NCBI RefSeq assembly: GCF_008329585.1
Contig: NZ_NPKP01000003.1
Span: 620,001-684,000 of the forward strand
DNA length: 64,000 bases
Reading direction: 5' to 3'
From: Mycolicibacterium sp. P9-22
Lineage (GTDB): Bacteria > Actinomycetota > Actinomycetes > Mycobacteriales > Mycobacteriaceae
Shown: in pieces, positions 9,983 to 17,898 of the stretch
Layout: every line of letters starts with the position of its first letter
Numbering within the stretch: position 1 is the stretch's first letter
The notes under the pieces: generated by a model
Seen by the model: the letters and a program-made list of their open reading frames with translations, nothing else
What the model was told of the DNA's origin: nothing
Databases searched by the model: none
Translations under genes and position numbers: made by a program

Positions 9983-10885
9983 ATGTCTATCTTCCTGAAC
10001 AAGGATTCCAAGGTCATCGTCCAGGGCATCACCGGCGGTGAAGGCACCAAGCACACCGCGCTGATGCTCAAGGCCGGCACCCAGATCGTCGGTGGCGTCA
10101 ACGCCCGCAAGGCCGGCACTGAAGTTACGCACGTCGATAAAGAAGGCAAGGACGTCCGTTTGCCGGTGTTCGGCAGCGTCGCCGAGGCCATGAAGGAGAC
10201 CGGCGCCGACGTGTCGATCGCCTTTGTGCCGCCGGCCTTCTCGAAGGACGCCATCATCGAGGCCATCGACGCCGAGATCCCGCTGCTGGTCGTCATCACC
10301 GAGGGCATCCCGGTGCAGGACAGCGCGTATGCGTGGGCCTACAACGTGGAAAAGGGCGAGAAGACCCGCATCATCGGCCCGAACTGCCCCGGCATCATCA
10401 CCCCCGGTGAGTCGCTGGTCGGCATCACGCCGAACAACATCACCGGCAAGGGCCCGATCGGACTGGTCTCCAAGTCCGGCACCCTGACCTACCAGATGAT
10501 GTACGAGCTGCGCGATCTCGGCTTCTCCACCGCCATCGGCATCGGCGGCGACCCGGTCATCGGCACCACCCACATCGACGCCATCGAGGCGTTCGAGAAG
10601 GATCCCGAGACCAAGCTGATCGTCATGATCGGCGAGATCGGTGGCGACGCCGAGGAGAAGGCCGCCGCCTACATCCAGGCCAATGTCACCAAGCCGGTCG
10701 TCGGCTACGTGGCGGGCTTCACCGCTCCCGAGGGCAAGACGATGGGCCACGCCGGCGCCATCGTGTCCGACGGTGCGGGCACCGCGGCCGGTAAGCAGGA
10801 GGCGCTGGAGGCTGCCGGCGTGAAGGTCGGCAAGACCCCGTCGGAGACCGCCGCCAAGGCGCGTGAGCTGCTCAAGTCGCTGTAA
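9983..10885 (+). CDS. sucD: Succinyl-CoA synthetase, alpha subunit
   Basis: This 300-residue partner of SucC has an N-terminal CoA-binding Rossmann domain ([20 protein letters not shown]) and the phosphorylated active-site histidine in [20 protein letters not shown] (His about residue 257). The [12 protein letters not shown] segment is also conserved. Length and both Pfam-type domains are normal. A GGGAGCC ribosome site precedes ATG 9983. The transcript probably ends at the long hairpin immediately downstream. Confidence 0.97.
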   Translation: MSIFLNKDSKVIVQGITGGEGTKHTALMLKAGTQIVGGVNARKAGTEVTHVDKEGKDVRLPVFGSVAEAMKETGADVSIAFVPPAFSKDAIIEAIDAEIPLLVVITEGIPVQDSAYAWAYNVEKGEKTRIIGPNCPGIITPGESLVGITPNNITGKGPIGLVSKSGTLTYQMMYELRDLGFSTAIGIGGDPVIGTTHIDAIEAFEKDPETKLIVMIGEIGGDAEEKAAAYIQANVTKPVVGYVAGFTAPEGKTMGHAGAIVSDGAGTAAGKQEALEAAGVKVGKTPSETAAKARELLKSL

Positions 10886-10889
10886 CTCG

Positions 10890-10947
10890 CGAGCAGACGC
10901 TTATGGCCCCAAATCCACCCGGATTTGGGGCCATTTGCGTCTGCTCG
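10890..10947. terminator. 58-nt hairpin, bidirectional terminator between sucD and the S9 peptidase gene
   Basis: Two perfect paired blocks, CGAGCAGACGC (10890-10900) with GCGTCTGCTCG (10937-10947), and ATGGCCCCAAATCC (10903-10916) with GGATTTGGGGCCAT (10921-10934), are separated only by a TT/TT internal mismatch and capped by ACCC. It starts 4 bp after the sucD stop and ends 4 bp before the convergent stop at 10952. No U-run is present on either strand. Confidence 0.8.
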
Positions 10948-10951
10948 TGGG

Positions 10952-12820
10952 CTAGAGGTGAGCGGCCAGGAACTTCTCCACGGCGTGGTACATGTCGATG
11001 TTGTTGTCCGGGTTGAGGAATCCGTGCCCCTCGTCCTCCTTGACCAAATACTCGACCTCGACGCCGCGGGCGCGTAGGGCCGCGACCATGTTGTCGGATT
11101 CGGCCTGCACCACCCGGGAGTCGTTGGCGCCCTGCACCACCAGCAGCGGGGTGCGGATCTGGTCGACCCTGGTGATCGGGGAGCGGGCCAGCATATCGGC
11201 CTCCTGCTGCGGGTCCGACGGGTCGCCGACGTAGAGGTTCCAGTTGTTGGCCAGGAACCGGCGGCCGACATCGGGCAGCGTGCGCATGAAGTTGGGCAGG
11301 CTGGAGATGCCGACGTAGTCGATGGCCGCGGCGAACACGTCCGGGGTGAACGTGACCCCGACCAGCGCGGCGTATCCGCCGTAGGAGCCGCCGAAGATGG
11401 CCACCCGGTCGCGGTCGGCGTAACCCTGCTTGACCGCCCAGTCGACCGCGTCGATCAGATCGTCGTGCATCTTGCCGGCGAACTCGCCGATGGCGGCCTG
11501 GGTGAACGCCTTGCCGTAGCCGGTGGATCCGCGAAAGTTGACCTGCAGCACCGCATATCCGCGGTTGGCCAGCAGCTGCACATCGGGCTGGTAGCCCCAG
11601 CAGTCCCGGGACCACGGGCCGCCGTGCACCAGTAGCACCAGGGGCAGGTTCTCGGGCGGCACGCCCACGGGCAGCGTCAGATACGAATGCAGCTGCAGCC
11701 CATCGCGTGCGGTGACGGTGACCGGTTTCATCTCGGCCAGCGCCGCCGGATCCAGGTGCGGGTAGGGCCGGAACAACAGTCGGCTCTCGCCGGTCGCGTG
11801 GTCATAGAGATAGGTGGCGTTCGGGTCGCGGTCATGGCTGAAGCTGACCACCCAGCGTTGCCCGCTGTCATCGCAGGACATGCCGGCCAGGTCGCCGTCG
11901 GAGAGCTTCGTGAGCGCCTCGAGCACGTCGGCGAATTCGTCGTCGAGGGCGTGGATCACCTGTCGCTCACCGTAATAGCGGGCGCCGATCAGTTCCCCGG
12001 TCCGCTCGCTGATGATGAACGGTGACGGCAGCACCAGTTGCGCACCCAGATCGAGCATCGGGTGGCTGTGCACCTCGGACTCGTCGCCGGTGGCCACATC
12101 GAGGCGGGCCAACCGGAGCCGGTCACTGCCCTGATAGGAGCCCAGCCAGATACCGGTGCCGTCGGGGGAGACGGCGATGGGATGGATGCCCAAGGGATAG
12201 TCCCTGCCCTCGTACACCCGGATCGGGCGCAGCGCCTGGTTGCCCGAATCCCATTGCGATATCTCGACATCGCCTTCGGCGGTGAGGGTGTTGGTGAACA
12301 GGTCACCGCCGGGCCCGGCGATCCAGCTGACGACGGTGCCGGGATTCTCGGCGAGCAGCGTGAGCTCGCCGGTGGCGATATCGAGTTCGTAGGCGTCGAC
12401 CAGTTCGGCATTGCGCGCGTTGTGCTGGACGAGCGCCTTTCCCGGACGGGCCTTGAGCAGTTCGTAGGAGGCGCGCACCCGGGGGAACGGGGTGAGGTCC
12501 ACGGCCGGGGTGCCCGGCGCGTCCGGGTCCACCCGGTACACGTGCCAGTGTTCGTCGCCGCCGCTGTCCTGCATGTAGAGCAGCCACCGCGAATCATGGG
12601 TCCAGCTGTAGAAGTACACGCTGCGGGTCTCGTCGGCGGTGACGCAGCGGGGTTCGTCGTTGCCGTCGACGTCCTGCACCCACACGTTCAGGCGGTTCCG
12701 CCATGGGGCGAGGTAGGCGAGGCGGGTGCCGTCCGGGGAGATGGTGGCCCCGGCGCGTTCGGGCGGGCTGAAGAAGTCCTCGACGGAGATGATCGCGGGG
12801 GTTTGCGTCGTGTCGGTCAC
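10952..12820 (-). CDS. S9-family serine peptidase (acylaminoacyl/prolyl-oligopeptidase type)
   Basis: The 622-residue protein has an N-terminal beta-propeller (about 1-360, with repeated SPDGT blades) and a C-terminal alpha/beta-hydrolase domain. The triad is visible: Ser in GGSYGG (about 479), Asp in VVQGANDSR (about 563) and His in EDEGHGF (about 600). VHGGPWSRD provides the oxyanion region. There is no signal peptide, so it is probably cytosolic, trimming peptides or hydrolysing acyl-peptides. I choose GTG 12820 because it has a GAAAGGA ribosome site; the longer reading frame would translate through the operator palindromes. The two palindromes at 12841-12879 lie just upstream and suggest tight regulation. 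Confidence 0.9.
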   Translation of the reverse strand: MTDTTQTPAIISVEDFFSPPERAGATISPDGTRLAYLAPWRNRLNVWVQDVDGNDEPRCVTADETRSVYFYSWTHDSRWLLYMQDSGGDEHWHVYRVDPDAPGTPAVDLTPFPRVRASYELLKARPGKALVQHNARNAELVDAYELDIATGELTLLAENPGTVVSWIAGPGGDLFTNTLTAEGDVEISQWDSGNQALRPIRVYEGRDYPLGIHPIAVSPDGTGIWLGSYQGSDRLRLARLDVATGDESEVHSHPMLDLGAQLVLPSPFIISERTGELIGARYYGERQVIHALDDEFADVLEALTKLSDGDLAGMSCDDSGQRWVVSFSHDRDPNATYLYDHATGESRLLFRPYPHLDPAALAEMKPVTVTARDGLQLHSYLTLPVGVPPENLPLVLLVHGGPWSRDCWGYQPDVQLLANRGYAVLQVNFRGSTGYGKAFTQAAIGEFAGKMHDDLIDAVDWAVKQGYADRDRVAIFGGSYGGYAALVGVTFTPDVFAAAIDYVGISSLPNFMRTLPDVGRRFLANNWNLYVGDPSDPQQEADMLARSPITRVDQIRTPLLVVQGANDSRVVQAESDNMVAALRARGVEVEYLVKEDEGHGFLNPDNNIDMYHAVEKFLAAHL

Positions 12821-12840
12821 GAGGTCCTTTCTCGATGGAG

Positions 12841-12879
12841 TGTCACTTAGTGACAACTTCACAGTGTCACTAAGTGACA
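12841..12879. promoter_or_regulatory. Tandem palindromic operators upstream of the S9 peptidase gene
   Basis: Two 15-bp near-identical palindromes, TGTCACTTAGTGACA (12841-12855) and TGTCACTAAGTGACA (12865-12879), are spaced 24 bp centre to centre. They sit 21 bp upstream of the peptidase GTG and directly after the stop of the ATPase gene at 12886. Paired 15-mers of this kind are typical of TetR- or MarR-type dimers. No such regulator is adjacent; the neighbouring ATPase with a winged-helix C-terminus is one possible binder. Confidence 0.75.
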
Positions 12880-12885
12880 AGACCG

Positions 12886-13956
12886 TCAAGTGAGGTGGGT
12901 GCCCTCGCGGTACCGGATGATGTGACGGACCAGGGGATCGGTGAGGTCATACCAGGTGGCGCGGCGGTCGCCGGTGTCGGATTTGGCGGAGTCCACCCAG
13001 CGTGCCGCCGCGAGCCGTCCCAGCGCGGCGGCCGCCGACTGGTTCGAAACACCCACCGCGGCAGCGAGATCGGTGACCGTGCGGGCGCCAGGCCCGCGGG
13101 CCAGCTCCACGACCAGGCGCTGCTCGCCGGCGGGCAGGAGCCAGAGTTGCTGCTGGTATGCCGGTGACAACCGGTCCAGCAGGATGGCCTTGGCGGGCTC
13201 CAGCGCCGACAGGGCGGCCACATCCGCCGTCTCGGCGAGGGTCTGCCACATCCGCGGAGAACCCCCGGCGAATTCGCGGATGGACTCGAGGCGGTCCCGT
13301 CCCTCCGGGGTGCCGACGTAGTCGGTCAGGGCCGAGTTGCGGGCGACGATCTGAGCGCCCTCGGCGGCGGTGAGATCGTCGAGTTCCTCGATGATGAACG
13401 AGCCGTACCAGGGATGGGCACGGGACGCGACGCCGGGGAACAGTGCCGGAGCAGTGCCGAAAATCGAAACCGCCGTGGAGGTTTCGACCCAGGCGCGCAG
13501 GCTGCCCTGGCCGGATTCGCCGATCGCGTCGAACACCCGGTCCAGGTTCTCGATGACCAGCAGCACCATCCTGCCGTCGGCGACGTCCAGGATCACCCGC
13601 TCCAGTTCGATCACCTCGGCGCGCAACTCACCGGCCCGCGGCCGATGGGGCCGGATGAGCTCGACGAGCAGGTCGCCGTAGTGACCGATCGACAACGCAT
13701 CCTCGGGAAGGCGCAGGGCCAGGACCCGTTCGGCGGTGGCCGGGTCGGACTGCGCACGGTGCACCACCACCGCGACGGTGTGCGTCTTACCGCTGCCGCG
13801 CGGACCGATGAGCAAGGTGTGCGGCCGAGAGCCGTCGCGGGCGGCCGAGATGACCCGGTCGGTGAGTCGCTCGAGCAGGGGCCGGCGCCCGACGGTGCGG
13901 GCGTCCAGTTCACCGGGGTCCACGGTGCCGGGGGAGAAGAGAATGCTCACCGTCAC
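12886..13956 (-). CDS. P-loop ATPase with C-terminal winged-helix domain (second gene of ATPase pair)
   Basis: The 356-residue protein has Walker A LLIGPRGSGKT near residue 49, Walker B MVLLVIENLDRVF near 132, and a sensor-like FGTAPALF. A MarR-like winged helix occupies about 265-345 (TVTDLAAAVGVSNQSAAAALGRL). The layout resembles archaeal-type AAA/STAND ATPases with a DNA-binding tail. It starts at GTG 13956, overlapping the stop of the upstream gene as GTGA, so the two are translationally coupled paralogue-like partners. No target or pathway is known. It could be a local transcriptional regulator, possibly of the S9 peptidase promoter 20 bp further on, or part of a stress or defence module. 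Confidence 0.75.
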   Translation of the reverse strand: MTVSILFSPGTVDPGELDARTVGRRPLLERLTDRVISAARDGSRPHTLLIGPRGSGKTHTVAVVVHRAQSDPATAERVLALRLPEDALSIGHYGDLLVELIRPHRPRAGELRAEVIELERVILDVADGRMVLLVIENLDRVFDAIGESGQGSLRAWVETSTAVSIFGTAPALFPGVASRAHPWYGSFIIEELDDLTAAEGAQIVARNSALTDYVGTPEGRDRLESIREFAGGSPRMWQTLAETADVAALSALEPAKAILLDRLSPAYQQQLWLLPAGEQRLVVELARGPGARTVTDLAAAVGVSNQSAAAALGRLAAARWVDSAKSDTGDRRATWYDLTDPLVRHIIRYREGTHLT

Positions 13957-15088
13957 CTACGCATGGCCAGCCAGGCGGACTGCACCAATCCCGATGCGAA
14001 ACAGTCCTCGTCGCCGTCCCGGCGCAGATAGTGGTCCTGCTCCAGGCGTTCGATGAACGACACCAACTGGTCGCGGTCGCCGATGGTGGACCCCTCCGAA
14101 CGCAGGAGATGCGCGACGGCGTCGACACCGAGCGGTCCTGCCGCGTGGGCGTAGATGTCCAGCAGGTTGGCGATGGCTGCGGCGTCGTCGCCGTAGTAGT
14201 TGCGTAAGCGGTCGCGGTAGTGGCGCAGATCCCATGGATCGTGCGGGTCGGTCACCGCAGCCCGCAGCAGCGCCGGGATGTCGCCCGGGCCGACGGGGCC
14301 GCCGGTGCGCGCGGACGCCGCGACCAGATGCTGGATGTAGTACGGCACGTTCTCGGCGGTGGCGGCGATGGACTCGGCGACCAGGTGCGCATCGGTGCCG
14401 GTGACCCGGGCGCCCAGCATCAGGCACTCGGCCAGGTAGGTGGCGTGGTCGTGGCGGATGGGCCCGACGGTGACCTTGCGGATGTCGTTGACCGAACTCA
14501 GGGCGTCGCCGGAGACGTGATGAAAGCCGATGGACCCGGACAGCACGGTGGCCAGCCGTCCGGTGTTGTCCTGCCGGAATCGCCGTAGCAGGTGCAGGAA
14601 GGCGTCACCGCCGCCGGCCGTTTCCCGCTCCAGATTCCGGGCCAGCACCGTCACCTCGTCGATGAACAGCACCAGGGGCCCACTACGGGCCCGGGCGACG
14701 GCGCGCTGCAGCAGATCGTCGAGGGCGGCCCCGGCCTGGGCACGTTCGAAACGCACCGGGCCGGTGCCGAACGCGACCTTCCAGCGCTCGACCTCCTGTC
14801 GCAAGGCACTGTCGATACGGCCGAGCTCGCCGGCCAGGGCGGTGACGAATTCGGCGTAGGTCTGGCGTTCGGCGCTGACCAGACCACGGTCAGCCCGCGC
14901 TGCCGCGCCGTATGGGCGACCAGGCGGGCCAGTGAGGTCTTGCCGTGCCGGCGGTCACCGACCAGGGCCGCGCCACCGTCGGCGAAGCTGGACAGGATCT
15001 CCTGTTCTTCGCGGACCCGGCCGACCACGTTCTCCGGTGGCACCACGCCACCGACCACCAGGGACATCGGCCGGACGGTCCAGTTCAT
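13953..15088 (-). pseudogene. Frameshifted P-loop ATPase/winged-helix protein (first gene of ATPase pair)
   Basis: The gene starts at ATG 15088 and reads MNWTVRPMSLVVGGVVPP with Walker A LVGDRRHGKTS, up to LTVVW near 14880. The frame then breaks. The continuation (SAERQTYAEFVTALAGEL, then Walker B GPLVLFIDEVTVL, sensor VLSGSIGFH and a C-terminal helical/winged region) lies in another frame. Restoring one C on the + strand in the CC at 14879-14880 gives one 378-residue protein, so this is a single-base deletion. It may be real decay or a sequencing error in a short run. The intact Walker B and downstream coupling argue for recent loss or error. Confidence 0.8.
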
Positions 15089-15209
15089 CGGACAATCATA
15101 CGCTCGTTTTGATGTACGTCAATAAAGTTGTACAACTGGTATGGCGTATTTTTGCTGCCCGGACCCAATCGGTTAGCCTGACGAACTAACACGTGTCAGG
15201 AGGTCTGTA
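15089..15209. promoter_or_regulatory. Divergent promoter region with GTTGTACAAC palindrome
   Basis: This 121-bp AT-richer region separates the ATPase operon from the thiolase gene. It contains a perfect 10-bp palindrome GTTGTACAAC at 15127-15136, a partly overlapping TACGTCAATAAAGT stretch, and a TTAGCCT element (15173-15179) that could serve as the -10 for the thiolase. A strong CAGGAGG ribosome site lies at 15197-15203. Confidence 0.45.
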
Positions 15210-16742
15210 ATGGTGGATCCACGTACGCCGGTGATCGTCGGTGCCGGGCAGTTCACCGAGCGCGTCGACGCGCCGGACTATCGCGGGATGTCGTCTGTCG
15301 ACCTGGCCACCGAGGCCGTGCGGGCCGCGCTCGCCGACACCGGCGCCGACGTGGCCGCCATGGCCGCGGCGATCGAGGTGTTCGTGGCGCTGCGGCAGTT
15401 CGAGATCTGCACACCGTTCTCCGAGGCGCCGCTGGGGTGTTCGGACAACTACCCGCGGTCGGTCGCCGCCCGCATCGGCGCCGACCCGGCTCGCGCGGTG
15501 CTCGAACCGCTGGGCGGGCACGGCTCGCAGAAGGTGGTCACCGAGTTCTGCGGCGCCATCGCGGCCGGCGATGCCGAGGTGGTGCTGGTGCTCGGATCCG
15601 AGAATGGTTCCACACTGCGTTATTTCGCAGGGCGGGATGACAAGCCCGACCACTCCGAACGCATCGGCGGTCAACTCGAAGACCGCGGGTACGGCTTCGA
15701 CCAGTACATGAACGAGTACACCGCCAAGCACGGATTGACCGGTGCGCCGGTGCAGTACGGGTTGCTGGACAACGCACGGCGGGCCCGCCTGGGCGCCACG
15801 GTGGACGAGTACCGCCGCGACATGGCCGAACTGTTCGCGCCGTTCTCCGAAGTCGCGGCCAAGAACCCGCTGTCCTCGTCTCCCGTGCAACGCTCGGTCG
15901 ACGAACTGCTCACCGTCACCGCGGAGAACCGGATGATCTGCGATCCCTACCCGCGCTTGATGGTGGCCCGCGATCAGGTGAACCAGGGCGCCGCCGTGCT
16001 GATCATGTCGGTGGCGGCGGCCCGCAGGCTCGCGGTGCCCGAGGAGAAGTGGGTCTATCTGCACGGCCACGCCGACATGGTGGAGCAGCAGCTGCTCGAC
16101 CGTGCGGATCTCAGTGCCAGCCTCTCCGCGGAAAAGGCTGTGGCCGAGGCGCTTCGGGTGGCCGGTATCGGTCTGTCCGAGGTGTCCACCTTCGACCTCT
16201 ACAGCTGCTTCCCGTTCCCGGTGTTCTCCGTGTGCGACTCGACCGGGCTGGCGACCGACGACCCGCGCGGTCTCACGCTCACCGGCGGCCTGCCCTACTT
16301 CGGCGGACCGGGTAACAGCTATTCCGTGCACGGTATCGCCGAGACCGTCGCCGCCATGCGTTCCGAGCCAGGTGCCTTCGGCCTCGTCGGCGCCAACGGT
16401 GGTGTGATGAGCAAGTATTCGGTCGGGGTGTATTCGACCACGCCCGTCGAGTGGGCGCCCGACAACAGCAAGGCGCTGCAGGCCGGGATAGCCGCGCTGC
16501 CCAGGGTGCCCGTCACGCGCGACGCGGACGGCACGGGCGTCATCGAGACGTACTCGGTGCGCTACGACTGGCCCGAGACCACCGGTGTCATCATCGGCAG
16601 GCTCGAGGCCGACAACTCCCGATTCATGGCGCTGAGCACCGACGAAGCACTGGTGGCGCTGATGTCCGACGGTGATCCGCTGGGTGTGCGCATCCAGGTG
16701 AAGTCCACCGAGGACGGCATCAACCTGGCGAGCCTGGCCTGA
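15210..16742 (+). CDS. Thiolase-superfamily acetyl-CoA acetyltransferase (SCP2-like)
   Basis: The 510-residue protein has the N-terminal thiolase lobe (TPVIVGAGQFTER, GSENGSTLRY) and a C-terminal lobe with DLYSCFPFPVF and GGPGNSYSVHGIAETVAAMR. A terminal OB-like extension (about 420-510) is typical of mycobacterial thiolases annotated as acetyl-CoA acetyltransferase. The SVHGIAE segment carries the conserved catalytic His; the nucleophile position reads GGHGSQK rather than a classical Cys motif, so activity is uncertain. Likely role: last step of beta-oxidation-like degradation of a lipid or sterol side chain. It starts at ATG with CAGGAGG upstream and is convergent with the LLM oxidoreductase. 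Confidence 0.8.
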   Translation: MVDPRTPVIVGAGQFTERVDAPDYRGMSSVDLATEAVRAALADTGADVAAMAAAIEVFVALRQFEICTPFSEAPLGCSDNYPRSVAARIGADPARAVLEPLGGHGSQKVVTEFCGAIAAGDAEVVLVLGSENGSTLRYFAGRDDKPDHSERIGGQLEDRGYGFDQYMNEYTAKHGLTGAPVQYGLLDNARRARLGATVDEYRRDMAELFAPFSEVAAKNPLSSSPVQRSVDELLTVTAENRMICDPYPRLMVARDQVNQGAAVLIMSVAAARRLAVPEEKWVYLHGHADMVEQQLLDRADLSASLSAEKAVAEALRVAGIGLSEVSTFDLYSCFPFPVFSVCDSTGLATDDPRGLTLTGGLPYFGGPGNSYSVHGIAETVAAMRSEPGAFGLVGANGGVMSKYSVGVYSTTPVEWAPDNSKALQAGIAALPRVPVTRDADGTGVIETYSVRYDWPETTGVIIGRLEADNSRFMALSTDEALVALMSDGDPLGVRIQVKSTEDGINLASLA

Positions 16743-16761
16743 CGGTGAGCAAAGGGGAGAC

Positions 16762-17610
16762 TCAGACCAGCTGGGCGAGCTTGCCCGCCAGCCGCTCCAC
16801 GTAGGCGCCGACCTCGGCCTCGGGCTTGTCGGGCAAGCCGAACAGCACCTCGGTGACACCGAGATCGCGCCAGCGCGCCAGCTTCTCGGGATCCGGCTTG
16901 AAGTCCAGTGCCACGATCTGCGGGGCACCCTCGCGACCGGCCGCCGCCCAGGTGTCCTGCAGCAGCTTCACCGGCGCGTCGATGTCGAAGTCGCGCGGGG
17001 TGGTGATCCAGCCGTCGGCCGACTTCGCGATCCACTTGAAGTTCTTCTCGGTGCCGGCCGCGCCGACCAGTACCGGGATATGTGACTGCACCGGCTTGGG
17101 CCACGCCCAGCTCGGTCCGAAGTTCACGAATTCACCGTCGTAGGAGGCTTCTTCCTCGGTCCACAGCGAACGCATGGCTTCCAGATACTCGCGCAGCATG
17201 GTCCGCCGGCGGCCCGGCGGGACCTTGTGATCGGCCAATTCATCGGTGTTCCAACCGAATCCGACGCCCAGGCTGACACGTCCCCCGGACAGATGGTCCA
17301 GGGTCGCGATCGACTTGGCCAGCGTGATCGGGTCGTGCTCCACGGGCAGCGCCACCGCGGTGGACAGCCGGACCCGGCTGGTGACGGCAGCCGCGGTGCC
17401 CAGGCTCACCCAGGGGTCGAGGGTGCGCATATAGCGGTCATCGGGCAGGGACTCGTCGCCGGTCGTCGGGTGCGCCGCTTCCCGCTTGATCGGGATGTGG
17501 GTGTGTTCGGGGACGTAGAAGGTGGTGAAACCGTGGTCATCGGCCAACTTGGCCGCGGGGGCCGGAGCGATGCCGCGGTCACTGGTGAAAAGTACGAGCC
17601 CGTAGTCCAT
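16762..17610 (-). CDS. LLM-class F420-dependent oxidoreductase under a KstR box
   Basis: The 282-residue TIM-barrel enzyme of the luciferase-like monooxygenase family shows TFYVPEHTHIPIKRE, the LSTAVALPVEHDPITLAKSIATLD strand-helix region and GRVSLGVGFGWN, typical of the F420-dependent subfamily (TIGR03619-like). ATG 17610 is chosen because only this point starts the conserved MDYGLVLFTSD; the long upstream reading frame is spurious. A KstR-type operator ends 9 bp upstream, implying a leaderless transcript induced with cholesterol catabolism. It is the positional homologue of Rv0953c, next to sucCD in M. tuberculosis; here a peptidase, an ATPase pair and a thiolase gene separate them. Substrate unknown. 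Confidence 0.87.
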   Translation of the reverse strand: MDYGLVLFTSDRGIAPAPAAKLADDHGFTTFYVPEHTHIPIKREAAHPTTGDESLPDDRYMRTLDPWVSLGTAAAVTSRVRLSTAVALPVEHDPITLAKSIATLDHLSGGRVSLGVGFGWNTDELADHKVPPGRRRTMLREYLEAMRSLWTEEEASYDGEFVNFGPSWAWPKPVQSHIPVLVGAAGTEKNFKWIAKSADGWITTPRDFDIDAPVKLLQDTWAAAGREGAPQIVALDFKPDPEKLARWRDLGVTEVLFGLPDKPEAEVGAYVERLAGKLAQLV

Positions 17611-17619
17611 GCCCAGAAT

Positions 17620-17633
17620 TAGAACGTGTTCTA
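17620..17633. promoter_or_regulatory. KstR-type operator
   Basis: TAGAACGTGTTCTA is a perfect match to the published KstR pattern TnnAACnnGTTnnA and is an almost perfect palindrome. It lies 9 bp before the start of the LLM oxidoreductase gene. KstR is the TetR-family repressor of cholesterol catabolism in mycobacteria and rhodococci. The 265 bp from here to 17898 are otherwise non-coding and form the divergent promoter region of the glycosyltransferase operon. Confidence 0.85.
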
Positions 17634-17898
17634 GTCCGCCAGCGCAAGGCCGGCTTGGTCCCGCCGGCCAGCTGGCCCGGACAGGTGCCGTCAAAAGGGT
17701 GGCTGACCTGCAAGGATGGGATCTGGTGTAACGCGGGGCGCGGCCGGCGCGAAACTCACTGCGAGAGCGCATTTCGATTTGTTCGACGTGCCGCCGGTTC
17801 AATGGTGCTTGGCCCCTGCCGGTGGTACTCCGCAGCGGCACCTGTGGTCACAACGGTGTAGCAGCAGGTGTCGCCGAAGCTCGAAGGCCCGAACACAC

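Noticed and set aside
14870..14890. Programmed ribosomal frameshift in the ATPase gene
   Set aside because: No slippery heptamer or downstream pseudoknot is visible at the junction; a one-base deletion explains it more simply.
15188..15205. KstR-like box before the thiolase gene (ACTAACACGTGTCA)
   Set aside because: It mismatches the KstR pattern at both an outer T and the GTT half-site, so I do not call it.
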